The translations under genes and the position numbers were made by a program. Source: an uncultured Clostridia bacterium (lineage in GTDB: Bacteria; Bacillota; Clostridia; Oscillospirales; Oscillospiraceae). From it: a stretch of 14,366 nucleotides of DNA. The stretch spans positions 1 through 14,366 of the forward strand of contig CAMEWZ010000027.1 in the NCBI GenBank assembly GCA_945946745.1, in the 5' to 3' direction. Positions within the stretch are counted from its first letter, which is position 1. Each line of letters begins with the position of its first letter. Under the pieces are notes generated by a model. It saw nothing but the letters and a program-made list of their open reading frames with translations. It made no database searches and was not told the origin of the DNA. Shown one piece after another: positions 1 to 6,724 of this stretch.

Positions 1-18
1 GGAATTCAGACAGAAATC

Positions 19-65
19 AATGCGTATCCAAATGGCATGGCGCACCATGCCATTTTGTACGCATT
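19..65. repeat. Imperfect 47-bp palindrome
   Basis: An outer 8-bp stem (19-26 with 58-65) and an inner 11-bp stem (30-40 with 45-55, loop CGCA) pair perfectly, separated only by 3- and 2-nt internal bulges. It lies in a gene-free stretch next to the window edge. The symmetry is read directly from the sequence; its role (structured RNA, remnant of a small non-autonomous element, or protein site) is unknown. Confidence 0.6.
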
Positions 66-103
66 ATCTATACATCGTTCGGTGCAGTGTGTTACGCGTG
101 GAA

Positions 104-130
104 CTTGGCTCTCCCAGAGGGAGAGCCAAG
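104..130. repeat. Perfect 12-bp hairpin, TTGGCTCTCCC type
   Basis: CTTGGCTCTCCC (104-115) and its exact complement (119-130) flank a 3-nt loop AGA. There is no T-tract on either side, so it is not a normal intrinsic terminator. From memory, similar TTGGCTCTCCC...GGGAGAGCCAA inverted units are scattered between genes in gut Clostridia, so this may be a copy of a dispersed repeat; copy number cannot be seen from one window. Confidence 0.6.
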
Positions 131-168
131 GAGTCTGTCTGCAACTGCGCCATATGTCATAATAGCAT

Positions 169-204
169 AAGAAACGGAGCGCATCTATACCGATACGCTC
201 CGTT
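169..204 (-). terminator. Possible terminator of the AI-2E permease gene
   Basis: On the minus strand a 9-bp stem AACGGAGCG/CGCTCCGTT (196-204 with 173-181) with a 14-nt loop is followed by an interrupted U-run (TTTCTT). It lies about 50 nt beyond the permease stop codon. The stem is clear but the U-run is poor, so termination is only plausible. Confidence 0.4.
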
Positions 205-256
205 AACTGTCTTACGAGCACCCCGCTAAAGCGGCGGGCTGTTATTTTACGATCCG

Positions 257-1459
257 TTATTTTCCTAATGGTTCATCGGGATAATCGGCCTTGTACTGAT
301 CCCACAGCTCGTTCTGGCCCTTTCTTTGCAGGCCCCGGCGAACCAGCTTTTTCACGATGTCATACAGCACGGCAAACATGGGCACGCAGATGACCATACC
401 CACCAGGCCCCACAGTCCGCCGCACAGGACAATGGCAAACAGTACCCAGAAGCTAGACAATCCCGTCCGGTCTCCCAGGATCTTGGGGCCGATCACATTG
501 CCATCCAACTGCTGCAAGCCCAGAGCAAACAAAATAAACCACAGGCCCTTCACGGGATTCTCAATCATAATCAGCAGCGTGGCAGGCACCGCGCCGATAA
601 AGGGGCCGAAAAAGGGAATCACATTGGTGATGCCCACAATGGCAGATACCAGCAGCGCGTTGGGAAACCGGAAAATCGCGCAGCCCAGGTAACACAGGAC
701 GCCGATGATGGCGGAATCCAGCAGCTTTCCGTCGATAAATCCGCCAAACATCCGATCCACAAAGGCCACTTCCCCCAGCAGCAGCTCCGCCCAGCGGGGC
801 TTGAACAGGCTGCGGATAATCAGCACACTTTGCCGTGCCAGCTTTTTCCGGCTGGCCAGCAGGTAACAGGCCACGATCAAGCCGATCAGCAGATTGTACA
901 CGAACAGGAACACCTTGTACACACTGGAGCCCAGGCCGCTGACAATGTTGGAAATATAGGGCATCAAGGTATTCTGGCTCCAGGTCTCCACCTCGGAATA
1001 GACGGCGTTGTAGACCCGGTTGAACAGCAGCACCAGCTCTTCATCCTCGCCAAAGGTCGCCCTGGCCCACTCCAGGAACTGGCTGACCTTCTGGGGCAGG
1101 CTGTTCCAAAGGGAAAAGATGCTGCGGTACAGCTGGGGCGCGATCATAATGATAAGGGCGTAGACGATGAGAATTCCCGTCAGCAGGCTCAGGCCCACCG
1201 CCAGGGTATTGCTCAAGCGTTTCCATTTTCCCGGCAGCAGACCGCTGAAAAAATGCTCATAGTGGTTGCACACGGGACGCAGCAGATAGGCCACCACCCC
1301 GCCGTAAATGAAGGGCGCCAAAATATCCGTCAGCTTATGCAGCCCGTCTCCAATTCCCTTAAACCGGTACACCGCAAAAAACACCACAATGCTGAGACTG
1401 ACAGCGCCGAAAATCGACAGCATCAGATAAAAATACCGCCGCTTATAGGGGTCTTTCAT
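257..1459 (-). CDS. AI-2E family transporter (PF01594 permease)
   Basis: A 400-residue polytopic membrane protein. Hydrophobic segments lie near residues 11-31, 46-62, 86-108, 183-203 and in a dense block from 250 to 368, with a large soluble loop at about 110-180. Two family signatures are visible in the C-terminal half: NVIPFFGPFIGAVPA (279-293) and DGNVIGPKILG (319-329). Length fits the family (about 350-400). Members have been linked to autoinducer-2 export and to Na+/H+ antiport, but most have no proven substrate, so none is assigned. The start at 1459 follows a purine-rich AAGGAAAGAAGGGA stretch. The gene is monocistronic here, divergent from the peptidase gene, with an extended -10 promoter at 1499-1507. 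The tail (about 369-400) is charged and presumably cytoplasmic. Confidence 0.93.
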   Translation of the reverse strand: MKDPYKRRYFYLMLSIFGAVSLSIVVFFAVYRFKGIGDGLHKLTDILAPFIYGGVVAYLLRPVCNHYEHFFSGLLPGKWKRLSNTLAVGLSLLTGILIVYALIIMIAPQLYRSIFSLWNSLPQKVSQFLEWARATFGEDEELVLLFNRVYNAVYSEVETWSQNTLMPYISNIVSGLGSSVYKVFLFVYNLLIGLIVACYLLASRKKLARQSVLIIRSLFKPRWAELLLGEVAFVDRMFGGFIDGKLLDSAIIGVLCYLGCAIFRFPNALLVSAIVGITNVIPFFGPFIGAVPATLLIMIENPVKGLWFILFALGLQQLDGNVIGPKILGDRTGLSSFWVLFAIVLCGGLWGLVGMVICVPMFAVLYDIVKKLVRRGLQRKGQNELWDQYKADYPDEPLGK

Positions 1460-1498
1460 TCCATCCCTTCTTTCCTTTTGATGGATGTTTCCAATTTC

Positions 1499-1507
1499 AG
1501 TATACCA
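1499..1507 (-). promoter_or_regulatory. Extended -10 promoter for the AI-2E permease gene
   Basis: On the minus strand TGG directly precedes TATACT (-10 at 1499-1504, TG motif at 1506-1507), an extended -10 of sigma-A type. No good -35 is found at 16-18 bp, as expected for promoters that rely on the TG motif. Transcription would begin near 1492, giving a leader of about 33 nt. Confidence 0.5.
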
Positions 1508-1533
1508 GTTTCCGCCGGGAGCGGTATGAACAA

Positions 1534-1577
1534 TTTGTGAACATTTTCCTTCCGCATGTTTCGGAAAAGTTCACAAA
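1534..1577. promoter_or_regulatory. Palindrome between divergent promoters, candidate operator
   Basis: TTTGTGAAC (1534-1542) pairs with GTTCACAAA (1569-1577) and TTTTCC (1544-1549) with GGAAAA (1563-1568), 15 bp in all with one unpaired base at 1543. The centre is TTCCGCATGTTTC. It lies about 30 bp upstream of the plus-strand -35 box (1607) and about 30 bp upstream of the minus-strand -10 box. The symmetry is seen directly; operator function is inferred from position. Confidence 0.45.
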
Positions 1578-1606
1578 AACATTACACCCACGAACCCTGC
1601 GCCCTC

Positions 1607-1635
1607 TTGCCATTTTCTTAGGGATTGGGTATAAT
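1607..1635 (+). promoter_or_regulatory. Sigma-A promoter of the zinc peptidase gene
   Basis: TTGCCA (1607-1612), 17-bp spacer, TATAAT (1630-1635). The -10 is perfect and the -35 matches 5 of 6. Transcription should begin near 1642, giving a leader of about 92 nt before the ATG at 1734. Confidence 0.75.
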
Positions 1636-1663
1636 AGGGACAAACAGATGAGAACACAAAAAT

Positions 1664-1703
1664 GGACTGCATCCCGGGATTCCCAAACGGAATGGGGCAG
1701 TCC
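1664..1703 (+). promoter_or_regulatory. Hairpin in the zinc peptidase mRNA leader
   Basis: GGACTGC (1664-1670) pairs with GCAGTCC (1697-1703); inside it ATTCC (1679-1683) pairs with GGAAT (1689-1693) around the loop CAAAC. The structure ends 17 nt before the AGGAGG at 1721 and has no T-tract after it. It could be a stability or control element in the leader. It matches no riboswitch class I recognise. Confidence 0.35.
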
Positions 1704-1733
1704 CCTTGTTTCGGTTTCTTAGGAGGTAACCCT

Positions 1734-2453
1734 ATGCCCTACTATTATTATGGTTTTGACTGGACTTATGTGATTCTGGTGCTGCCGTGCCTAATTTTGT
1801 CTCTCTGGGCCAGTGCCAACGTCAATTCCACCTTCAAAAAATATTCCAAGCAGTATTCCCTGCGGCAGCTCACCGGCGCGGAGGCCGCCCAGCGGGTGCT
1901 GCGGGCCAACGGCGTCCACGGCGTCCGCATCGAGCGGGTCAGCGGCAATCTGACAGACCACTATGATCCCAAAACCAACGTCATCCGCCTTTCCGACGGT
2001 GTTTACAACAACACCTCCACCGCCGCCATCGGCGTTGCCTGCCACGAAGCGGGCCACGCGGTGCAGTACGCGGAAGGCTACGCCCCCATCAAGCTCCGGG
2101 CGGCCATCATCCCCGTGACCAACTTTGGCTCCCGGCTGGCCATGCCCCTGATCCTGATCGGCCTGCTGTTTTCCACCCTGGGTTCTTTCTCCGATACCTT
2201 GATCTATCTGGGCATCGCCTGCTTTGGCCTGTCTCTGGTGTTCCAGCTGGTCACCCTGCCTGTGGAATTCAACGCCAGCCGCCGGGCGCTGCACGCCATT
2301 TCGGACGGCGGCTTGCTGACCGAGGAGGAGCAAAAGGGCGCGCGGAAAACCTTGACCGCCGCCGCCCTAACCTATGTAGCCGCCACCGCGGTGGCTCTGG
2401 CCCAGCTTCTGCGGCTGATCGCTCTTTTCGGCGGCCGCCGGCGGGATGACTGA
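1734..2453 (+). CDS. YugP-type membrane zinc metallopeptidase
   Basis: A 239-residue membrane-bound neutral zinc metallopeptidase of the PF04298 (YugP) family. The gluzincin motif HEAGH is at residues 104-108 (both zinc-ligand His and the catalytic Glu), and Glu178 in LPVEFNASRRA is the likely third ligand. Hydrophobic segments lie near 11-27, 135-151, 155-174 and 207-232, placing the active site by the membrane. Physiological substrates of the family are not established. The frame is open back to 1662, but 1734 is chosen because AGGAGG sits 7 nt upstream (1721-1726) and the product then begins with the usual tyrosine-rich N-terminus (MPYYYY). The extra upstream codons fall in the leader hairpin. 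The gene has its own promoter and terminator and appears monocistronic. Confidence 0.93.
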   Translation: MPYYYYGFDWTYVILVLPCLILSLWASANVNSTFKKYSKQYSLRQLTGAEAAQRVLRANGVHGVRIERVSGNLTDHYDPKTNVIRLSDGVYNNTSTAAIGVACHEAGHAVQYAEGYAPIKLRAAIIPVTNFGSRLAMPLILIGLLFSTLGSFSDTLIYLGIACFGLSLVFQLVTLPVEFNASRRALHAISDGGLLTEEEQKGARKTLTAAALTYVAATAVALAQLLRLIALFGGRRRDD

Positions 2454-2524
2454 ACCGCCGTTCCAATTTCGGCAAAAACGCCAAAAAGTAAGCAAACTTT
2501 TTAGGAAATCATCCCAAGAAATTC

Positions 2525-2557
2525 CCGTCCCGGTATTGACAACCGGGGCGGTTTTTT
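2525..2557 (+). terminator. Intrinsic terminator of the zinc peptidase gene
   Basis: A 10-bp stem (2525-2534 with 2542-2551, one G-T wobble) with a 7-nt loop ATTGACA is followed at once by six T residues (2552-2557). It stands about 70 nt beyond the peptidase stop. The loop carries the -35 box of the next promoter, so termination and initiation signals share the same bases. Confidence 0.8.
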
Positions 2558-2564
2558 GTATAAT
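2536..2564 (+). promoter_or_regulatory. Perfect consensus sigma-A promoter of the regulator operon
   Basis: TTGACA (2536-2541), 17-bp spacer, TATAAT (2559-2564): both hexamers and the spacing are exact consensus. The -35 lies in the loop of the upstream terminator and the spacer holds its 3' stem and T-tract. Initiation is expected near 2571, only a few bases before the first possible start codon of the regulator. Confidence 0.85.
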
Positions 2565-2581
2565 CCACCAGTGTGAAAAGT

Positions 2582-2848
2582 ATGAAAAATGTGATTGGAA
2601 GTGGTTTCATGCCTGGAGGCAAGCACATTCTGGGCAAGCATAAGCAGCAGCGGGTCTTTGGCACCGCCAAGGTGGGCGACCGGGGGCAGATCGTCATCCC
2701 CAAAGAGGCCCGGGAGCTGTTCGGCATTCGGCCCGGGGATACCCTGCTGATTCTGGGCGAAGCGGAAACGGGGCTGATCGTTTCCCGACCGGAGGTTTTG
2801 AACAATCTGGCAGATGAAATACTAAACAATGTGAAAAAAGAGGATTAA
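2582..2848 (+). CDS. AbrB/SpoVT-family DNA-binding regulator
   Basis: A short protein whose core, FGTAKVGDRGQIVIPKEARELFGIRPGDTLLILGE, is a typical SpoVT-AbrB swapped-hairpin DNA-binding domain. The C-terminal third (LIVSRPEVLNNLADEILNNVKKED) is probably helical and may dimerise. Such proteins are transition-state or local regulators, or antitoxins. No toxin gene is adjacent; the next gene starts 4 nt after this stop, so autoregulation of the operon is the likely job (inference). The start is uncertain. GTG at 2573 would nearly abut the predicted transcription start, ATG at 2582 has no ribosome binding site, and ATG at 2609 (product MPGGKH...) has a partial one, GGAAGTGG, at 2597-2604. I give 2582 as a compromise; 2609 is a serious alternative. 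The MPGGKHILGKHKQQR stretch before the domain is strongly basic. Confidence 0.85.
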   Translation: MKNVIGSGFMPGGKHILGKHKQQRVFGTAKVGDRGQIVIPKEARELFGIRPGDTLLILGEAETGLIVSRPEVLNNLADEILNNVKKED

Positions 2849-2852
2849 TGCT

Positions 2853-4136
2853 ATGGAAGAATTGCTGGAACTGTACCAAACCATGGGCATCTCCCCCGCC
2901 GTGTACGCCTACGGCGAGCAGGCCCTGGACAAATTGAAGGATCGCTTCGCCGCCATTGACCAGGTGGCGGAGCACAATCAGGCGAAGGTGCTGTGGTCCA
3001 TGCAGAAAAACAAGGTGTCCGCCGCCTGCTTCGCCGCCACCACTGGCTACGGCTACGACGATTACGGCCGGGATAACCTGGAGCGTGTCTACGCCGATGT
3101 GTTCCACACGGAAGCTGCCCTGGTTCGGCCTCAGATCACCTGCGGCACCCACGCCTTAACGGTGGCCCTCAGCGCCAACCTGCTGCCCGGAGACGAGCTG
3201 CTGTCCCCTGTGGGTGCGCCCTACGACACGCTGCAAGAGGTCATCGGCATCCGGGAAAGCCCCTGCTCCCTGGCAGAGTACGGTGTCACATACCGCCAAG
3301 TGGATTTGCTGGAGGACGGCAGCTTTGATTACGAGGGCATCCGCCGGGCCATCAACGAAAAGACCAAGCTGATTACCATTCAGCGCTCCAAGGGCTACGC
3401 CACCCGGCCCACCTTCTCCGTTTCCCAAATCGGCGAGCTGATCGCCTTCTGCAAGTCCGTCAAGCCCGATGTGACCGTGATGGTGGACAACTGCTACGGC
3501 GAATTCGTGGAGACCATGGAACCCTCCGATGTGGGTGCGGACATGACCGTGGGTTCCCTGATCAAAAATCCCGGCGGCGGCCTGGCTCCCATCGGCGGCT
3601 ACATTGCCGGAACGAAGAAATGCGTGGAGCGCTGCGCCTACCGTCTCTCCGCTCCCGGCCTGGGCCAGGAGGTGGGCGCGAATTTGGGGTTGATGCCCGC
3701 CCTGTATCAGGGCTTCTTCCTGGCTCCCACGGTGGTAGCCAGCGCGGAAAAGGGTGCCATCTTTGCCGCCAACCTGTATGAGCCTCTGGGCTTCAAGTGC
3801 GTGCCCAACGCCACGGAAAGCCGCCACGACATCATCCAGGCGGTGGAGCTGGGCAGTGAAGCCGGGATGGTGGCCTTCTGCAAGGGCATCCAGGCGGCGG
3901 CTCCCGTGGATTCCTTCGCCACCCCCTACCCCTCCGACATGCCCGGCTACAATGACAAGGTCATTATGGCGGCGGGTGCATTCGTCCAGGGCAGCTCCAT
4001 CGAACTGTCTGCCGACGGCCCCATCCGTCCCCCCTACGCCGTGTACTTCCAGGGAGGACTAACCTGGAACCACGCCAAGCTGGGCATCCTCATGAGCCTG
4101 CAAAAAATGGTGGACGCGGGACTGGTAACCCTGTAA
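2853..4136 (+). CDS. PLP enzyme, PF06838 methionine gamma-lyase-like / 'aluminium resistance' family
   Basis: A 427-residue fold-type I PLP enzyme of the family often annotated 'aluminium resistance protein' or 'methionine gamma-lyase family protein' (B. subtilis YnbB). Visible signatures: TTGYGYDDYGRDNLERVYADVF (63-84), cofactor phosphate-binding CGTHAL (97-102), Asp212 in VDNCYGEF (the residue that contacts the PLP ring nitrogen) and Lys238 in GSLIKNPGGG, the expected Schiff-base lysine. The substrate is not firmly known; a C-S lyase on sulphur amino acids is inferred from homology to the Cys/Met metabolism enzymes. The start follows an AGAGG (2839-2843), 4 nt after the regulator stop, so the two genes are probably co-translated. 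The transporter gene begins 37 nt downstream. Length fits the family (about 410-430) and nothing is broken. Confidence 0.9.
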   Translation: MEELLELYQTMGISPAVYAYGEQALDKLKDRFAAIDQVAEHNQAKVLWSMQKNKVSAACFAATTGYGYDDYGRDNLERVYADVFHTEAALVRPQITCGTHALTVALSANLLPGDELLSPVGAPYDTLQEVIGIRESPCSLAEYGVTYRQVDLLEDGSFDYEGIRRAINEKTKLITIQRSKGYATRPTFSVSQIGELIAFCKSVKPDVTVMVDNCYGEFVETMEPSDVGADMTVGSLIKNPGGGLAPIGGYIAGTKKCVERCAYRLSAPGLGQEVGANLGLMPALYQGFFLAPTVVASAEKGAIFAANLYEPLGFKCVPNATESRHDIIQAVELGSEAGMVAFCKGIQAAAPVDSFATPYPSDMPGYNDKVIMAAGAFVQGSSIELSADGPIRPPYAVYFQGGLTWNHAKLGILMSLQKMVDAGLVTL

Positions 4137-4173
4137 CCCCAAAAAGAAATCAAAAAAGAGAGAGGTAACAAAC

Positions 4174-5082
4174 ATGAGTTGGTTTTGGTTTTCTATCATC
4201 GCACTGCTGTGCTGGTCCGGTTCGGACTTCTTCTCCAAGATCGGTTGTCGGGACGCCCGGGACAAGTACAGCCAGTTCAAAATGGTCATGGCCGTGGGTG
4301 TGGTCATGGGCATTCACGCGGCCTATGAAATTTTCGTCGGCGGTGTGGAAATCTCCTGGCAGGTGATCTGGACCTATCTGCCGGTCAGCCTGCTGTACAT
4401 TGGCTCTATGACTCTGGGCTATGTGGGCCTGCGCTACATTGAGCTGTCCATTTCGTCTCCCATCTGCAATGCCTCCGGCGCTCTGGTCGCCATCATCGCC
4501 ATTCTTTCCGGCACCGCCGAAGAAATGGCCGCCCCCCAGTACCTGGCCATCTTCCTGGCCTGCGCCGGTGTCATCGGCCTGGGCTTTGTGGAAGCCAATG
4601 AGGACGAGGAGCTCCGGGCTGCCCGTCAAGAGGCCTCCAACTACAAGTACGCCAAATCCTGGCTGGCCCTGGCCCTGCCCATCGCCTACTGCCTGCTGGA
4701 CGCCGCCGGAACCTTTGCCGACGACCTGGTGCTGGAGACCCTAAACGAGGATTCCGCCAATGTGGCCTACGAGCTGACCTTCCTGGTGGCGGGCATTGTA
4801 TGCTTTGTCTACACCTGCGTCATCAAGAAGCAGAAGCTGGTGCCCAAGATGGAAGCCCCCAAGTATGTGGGCGCCATCTTCGAGACTGCCGGACAGCTGG
4901 CCTATATCTACGCCCTGGCCAGCGGAGAATCCGCTCTGGCCGCCCCCATCATCGCCTCCTACTGCATGGTCAGCGTTCTGTGGAGCCGCCTGTTCCTGAA
5001 GGAAAAGCTAAGCTGGAAGCACTACGCCTGCATCATCGTAACCTTTGCGGGCATTCTGATCATGGGCATTTACGATATGTAA
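4174..5082 (+). CDS. DMT superfamily (EamA) transporter
   Basis: A 302-residue drug/metabolite transporter with two internally similar EamA halves (about 1-150 and 165-302) and roughly ten hydrophobic segments. The second half ends with the canonical pattern ASGESALAAPIIASYCMV...SRLFLKEKLSWKHYACIIVTFAGILIMG. A charged loop (about 143-160, rich in Glu, Arg and Lys) joins the halves. Members export or import small metabolites such as amino acids; the substrate cannot be read from sequence. The ribosome binding site is AGAGAGGTAAC, 37 nt after the PLP enzyme stop with no terminator between, so the two are co-transcribed. The transporter may move the PLP enzyme's substrate or product (inference). 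A strong terminator follows at 5093-5127. Confidence 0.9.
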   Translation: MSWFWFSIIALLCWSGSDFFSKIGCRDARDKYSQFKMVMAVGVVMGIHAAYEIFVGGVEISWQVIWTYLPVSLLYIGSMTLGYVGLRYIELSISSPICNASGALVAIIAILSGTAEEMAAPQYLAIFLACAGVIGLGFVEANEDEELRAARQEASNYKYAKSWLALALPIAYCLLDAAGTFADDLVLETLNEDSANVAYELTFLVAGIVCFVYTCVIKKQKLVPKMEAPKYVGAIFETAGQLAYIYALASGESALAAPIIASYCMVSVLWSRLFLKEKLSWKHYACIIVTFAGILIMGIYDM

Positions 5083-5092
5083 TGAGATACCG

Positions 5093-5127
5093 CAAAACCA
5101 CCGCTCAGCCGGTGGTTTTGTTTTTTT
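5093..5127 (+). terminator. Intrinsic terminator of the regulator-PLP enzyme-transporter operon
   Basis: An 11-bp perfect stem (5093-5103 with 5110-5120) and a 6-nt loop CTCAGC are followed by seven T residues (5121-5127). It lies 10 nt past the transporter stop and clearly separates this operon from glpK. Confidence 0.92.
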
Positions 5128-5161
5128 CACCAAATATTCTTGGAATTCTTTTCCCGATTTC

Positions 5162-5190
5162 TTGCCTTTTTCACATGGGTGTGATATGAT
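5162..5190 (+). promoter_or_regulatory. Sigma-A promoter of glpK
   Basis: TTGCCT (5162-5167), 17-bp spacer, TATGAT (5185-5190), with an extended -10 TG at 5182-5183. Transcription should begin near 5197, leaving a leader of about 26 nt with GGAAAGGAG at 5205-5213. No cre-like catabolite operator or antiterminator structure was recognised. Confidence 0.7.
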
Positions 5191-5222
5191 TTTTCCAGAC
5201 AACAGGAAAGGAGCTGCCCAAA

Positions 5223-6716
5223 ATGAGCAAATATATCATGGCGCTGGATTCCGGCACCACCTCCAACCGGTGCATTCTGTTTAACGCCGAAGGAGAGGTT
5301 TGCAGCGTGGCCCAGAAGGAGTTTACCCAGATCTTCCCCCAACCCGGTTGGGTGGAGCACGACGCCGACGAGATCTTTGCCACCCAGCTGGAGGTTGCCA
5401 AGCAGGCCCTGGCCAACATCGGCGCCACCGCCGCGGACATTGCCGCCATCGGCATCACCAACCAGCGGGAGACCACCATCGTCTGGAATAAATTCACCGG
5501 TCGTCCGGTTTACAACGCCATTGTCTGGCAGTGCCGCCGCACCGCCCCTTACTGCGATGAACTGACTAGCCGGGGGCTGGTGGACACCATCCGCTCCAAA
5601 ACCGGACTGGTCATCGACCCCTATTTCTCCGGCACCAAGATTCGCTGGATTCTCCAAAACGTTCCCGGCGCCCGGGAACAGGCGGAAAAGGGCGAGCTGC
5701 TGTTCGGCACTGTGGAAACCTGGCTGATCTGGAAGCTCACCGGCGGCCGCGTGCATGTGACGGACTACTCCAACGCCTCCCGAACCATGCTGTTCAATAT
5801 CAACACCTTACGTTGGGACGAAGAAATTCTGAAGCTCATGGATATCCCCGCCTCCCTGCTGCCCACCCCCATGCCCTCCAGCTGCTGCTATGGGAAAACC
5901 GACGCCCAATATTTCGGCGGCCCCATTCCCATTGCGGGAGCCGCCGGAGACCAGCAGGCAGCGCTGTTCGGCCAGGCCTGCTTCGATCCCGGCGATGCCA
6001 AGGTCACCTATGGCACCGGCGCGTTTTTGCTGATGAACACGGGAGAAACTCCCATCTTCTCGGAAAACGGCCTGGTCACCACCATTGCCTGGGGCCTGGA
6101 CGGGAAGGTTCATTATGCTCTGGAAGGCTCCATCTTTGTGGCGGGCGCGGCCATCCAATGGCTGCGGGACGAGCTGCGGTTCATCGAATCCGCCGGAGAT
6201 TCCGAATACATGGCCCAGAAGGTCGGCGACACCAACGGCTGCTATGTGGTGCCCGCCTTTACGGGACTGGGCGCGCCCTACTGGGATGCCTACGCCCGGG
6301 GCGCCATTGTGGGTCTGACCCGGGGTGTAAACAAGTACCACATCATCCGGGCCACTCTGGATTCCATCAGCTACCAGACCAACGACGTTCTCGCCGCCAT
6401 GGAGACGGATTCCGGCATTACCCTTGCCGCTCTCAAAGTGGACGGCGGCGCCGCCGCCAACAACTACCTGGTTCAGACCCAGGCGGATATCAGCGGCGCT
6501 CCGGTACTGCGGCCCAAATGCGTGGAGACCACCGCCATGGGCGCGGCTTATCTGGCTGGACTGGCCGTGGGTTATTGGAACGACTTGGAAGATATCCGGA
6601 AAAACTGGTCTGTTGACCGCCGCTTTACGCCTCAGATTTCCCAGGAAAGCAGGGATCAGCGCCTGCGGGGTTGGAAAAAGGCCGTCGCCTGCACCGCTGG
6701 CTGGGCAAAAGACTGA
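5223..6716 (+). CDS. glpK: Glycerol kinase
   Basis: Phosphorylates glycerol to sn-glycerol 3-phosphate with ATP in the cytoplasm. The 497-residue length and FGGY-kinase layout are normal: N-terminal phosphate loop DSGTTSNR (9-16), glycerol-binding Arg82-Glu83 (QRET), Trp102 and Tyr134, catalytic Asp243 in AGAAGDQQAALFGQ, and the C-terminal ATP site including VDGGAAANNYLVQTQADI. The ribosome binding site ends 9 nt before the ATG. In Gram-positive enzymes activated by the PTS protein HPr, the phosphorylated histidine precedes F-F/Y-G just before the PIAG motif; here that position is Gln229 (AQYFGGPIPIAG), so this control is probably absent. The gene stands alone: no glpF or glpD is in the window. 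It has its own promoter and terminator and converges on recR. Confidence 0.97.
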   Translation: MSKYIMALDSGTTSNRCILFNAEGEVCSVAQKEFTQIFPQPGWVEHDADEIFATQLEVAKQALANIGATAADIAAIGITNQRETTIVWNKFTGRPVYNAIVWQCRRTAPYCDELTSRGLVDTIRSKTGLVIDPYFSGTKIRWILQNVPGAREQAEKGELLFGTVETWLIWKLTGGRVHVTDYSNASRTMLFNINTLRWDEEILKLMDIPASLLPTPMPSSCCYGKTDAQYFGGPIPIAGAAGDQQAALFGQACFDPGDAKVTYGTGAFLLMNTGETPIFSENGLVTTIAWGLDGKVHYALEGSIFVAGAAIQWLRDELRFIESAGDSEYMAQKVGDTNGCYVVPAFTGLGAPYWDAYARGAIVGLTRGVNKYHIIRATLDSISYQTNDVLAAMETDSGITLAALKVDGGAAANNYLVQTQADISGAPVLRPKCVETTAMGAAYLAGLAVGYWNDLEDIRKNWSVDRRFTPQISQESRDQRLRGWKKAVACTAGWAKD

Positions 6717-6724
6717 TTGGATGG

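Noticed and set aside
224..250. CCCGC/GCGGG hairpin followed by CTGTTATTTT as a plus-strand terminator
   Set aside because: The stem is short with an ambiguous register, the T-run is interrupted, and no plus-strand gene is seen upstream in the window.
326..1540. 404-residue open frame on the plus strand opposite the AI-2E permease gene
   Set aside because: Gln/His/Pro-rich translation with no recognisable motif; it is the antisense shadow of a clear membrane protein gene with GC-rich third positions.
2582..4136. AbrB-type protein as antitoxin with a toxin partner
   Set aside because: The adjacent gene is a full PLP enzyme; no small toxin-like gene (PIN, MazF, RelE type) is present on either side.
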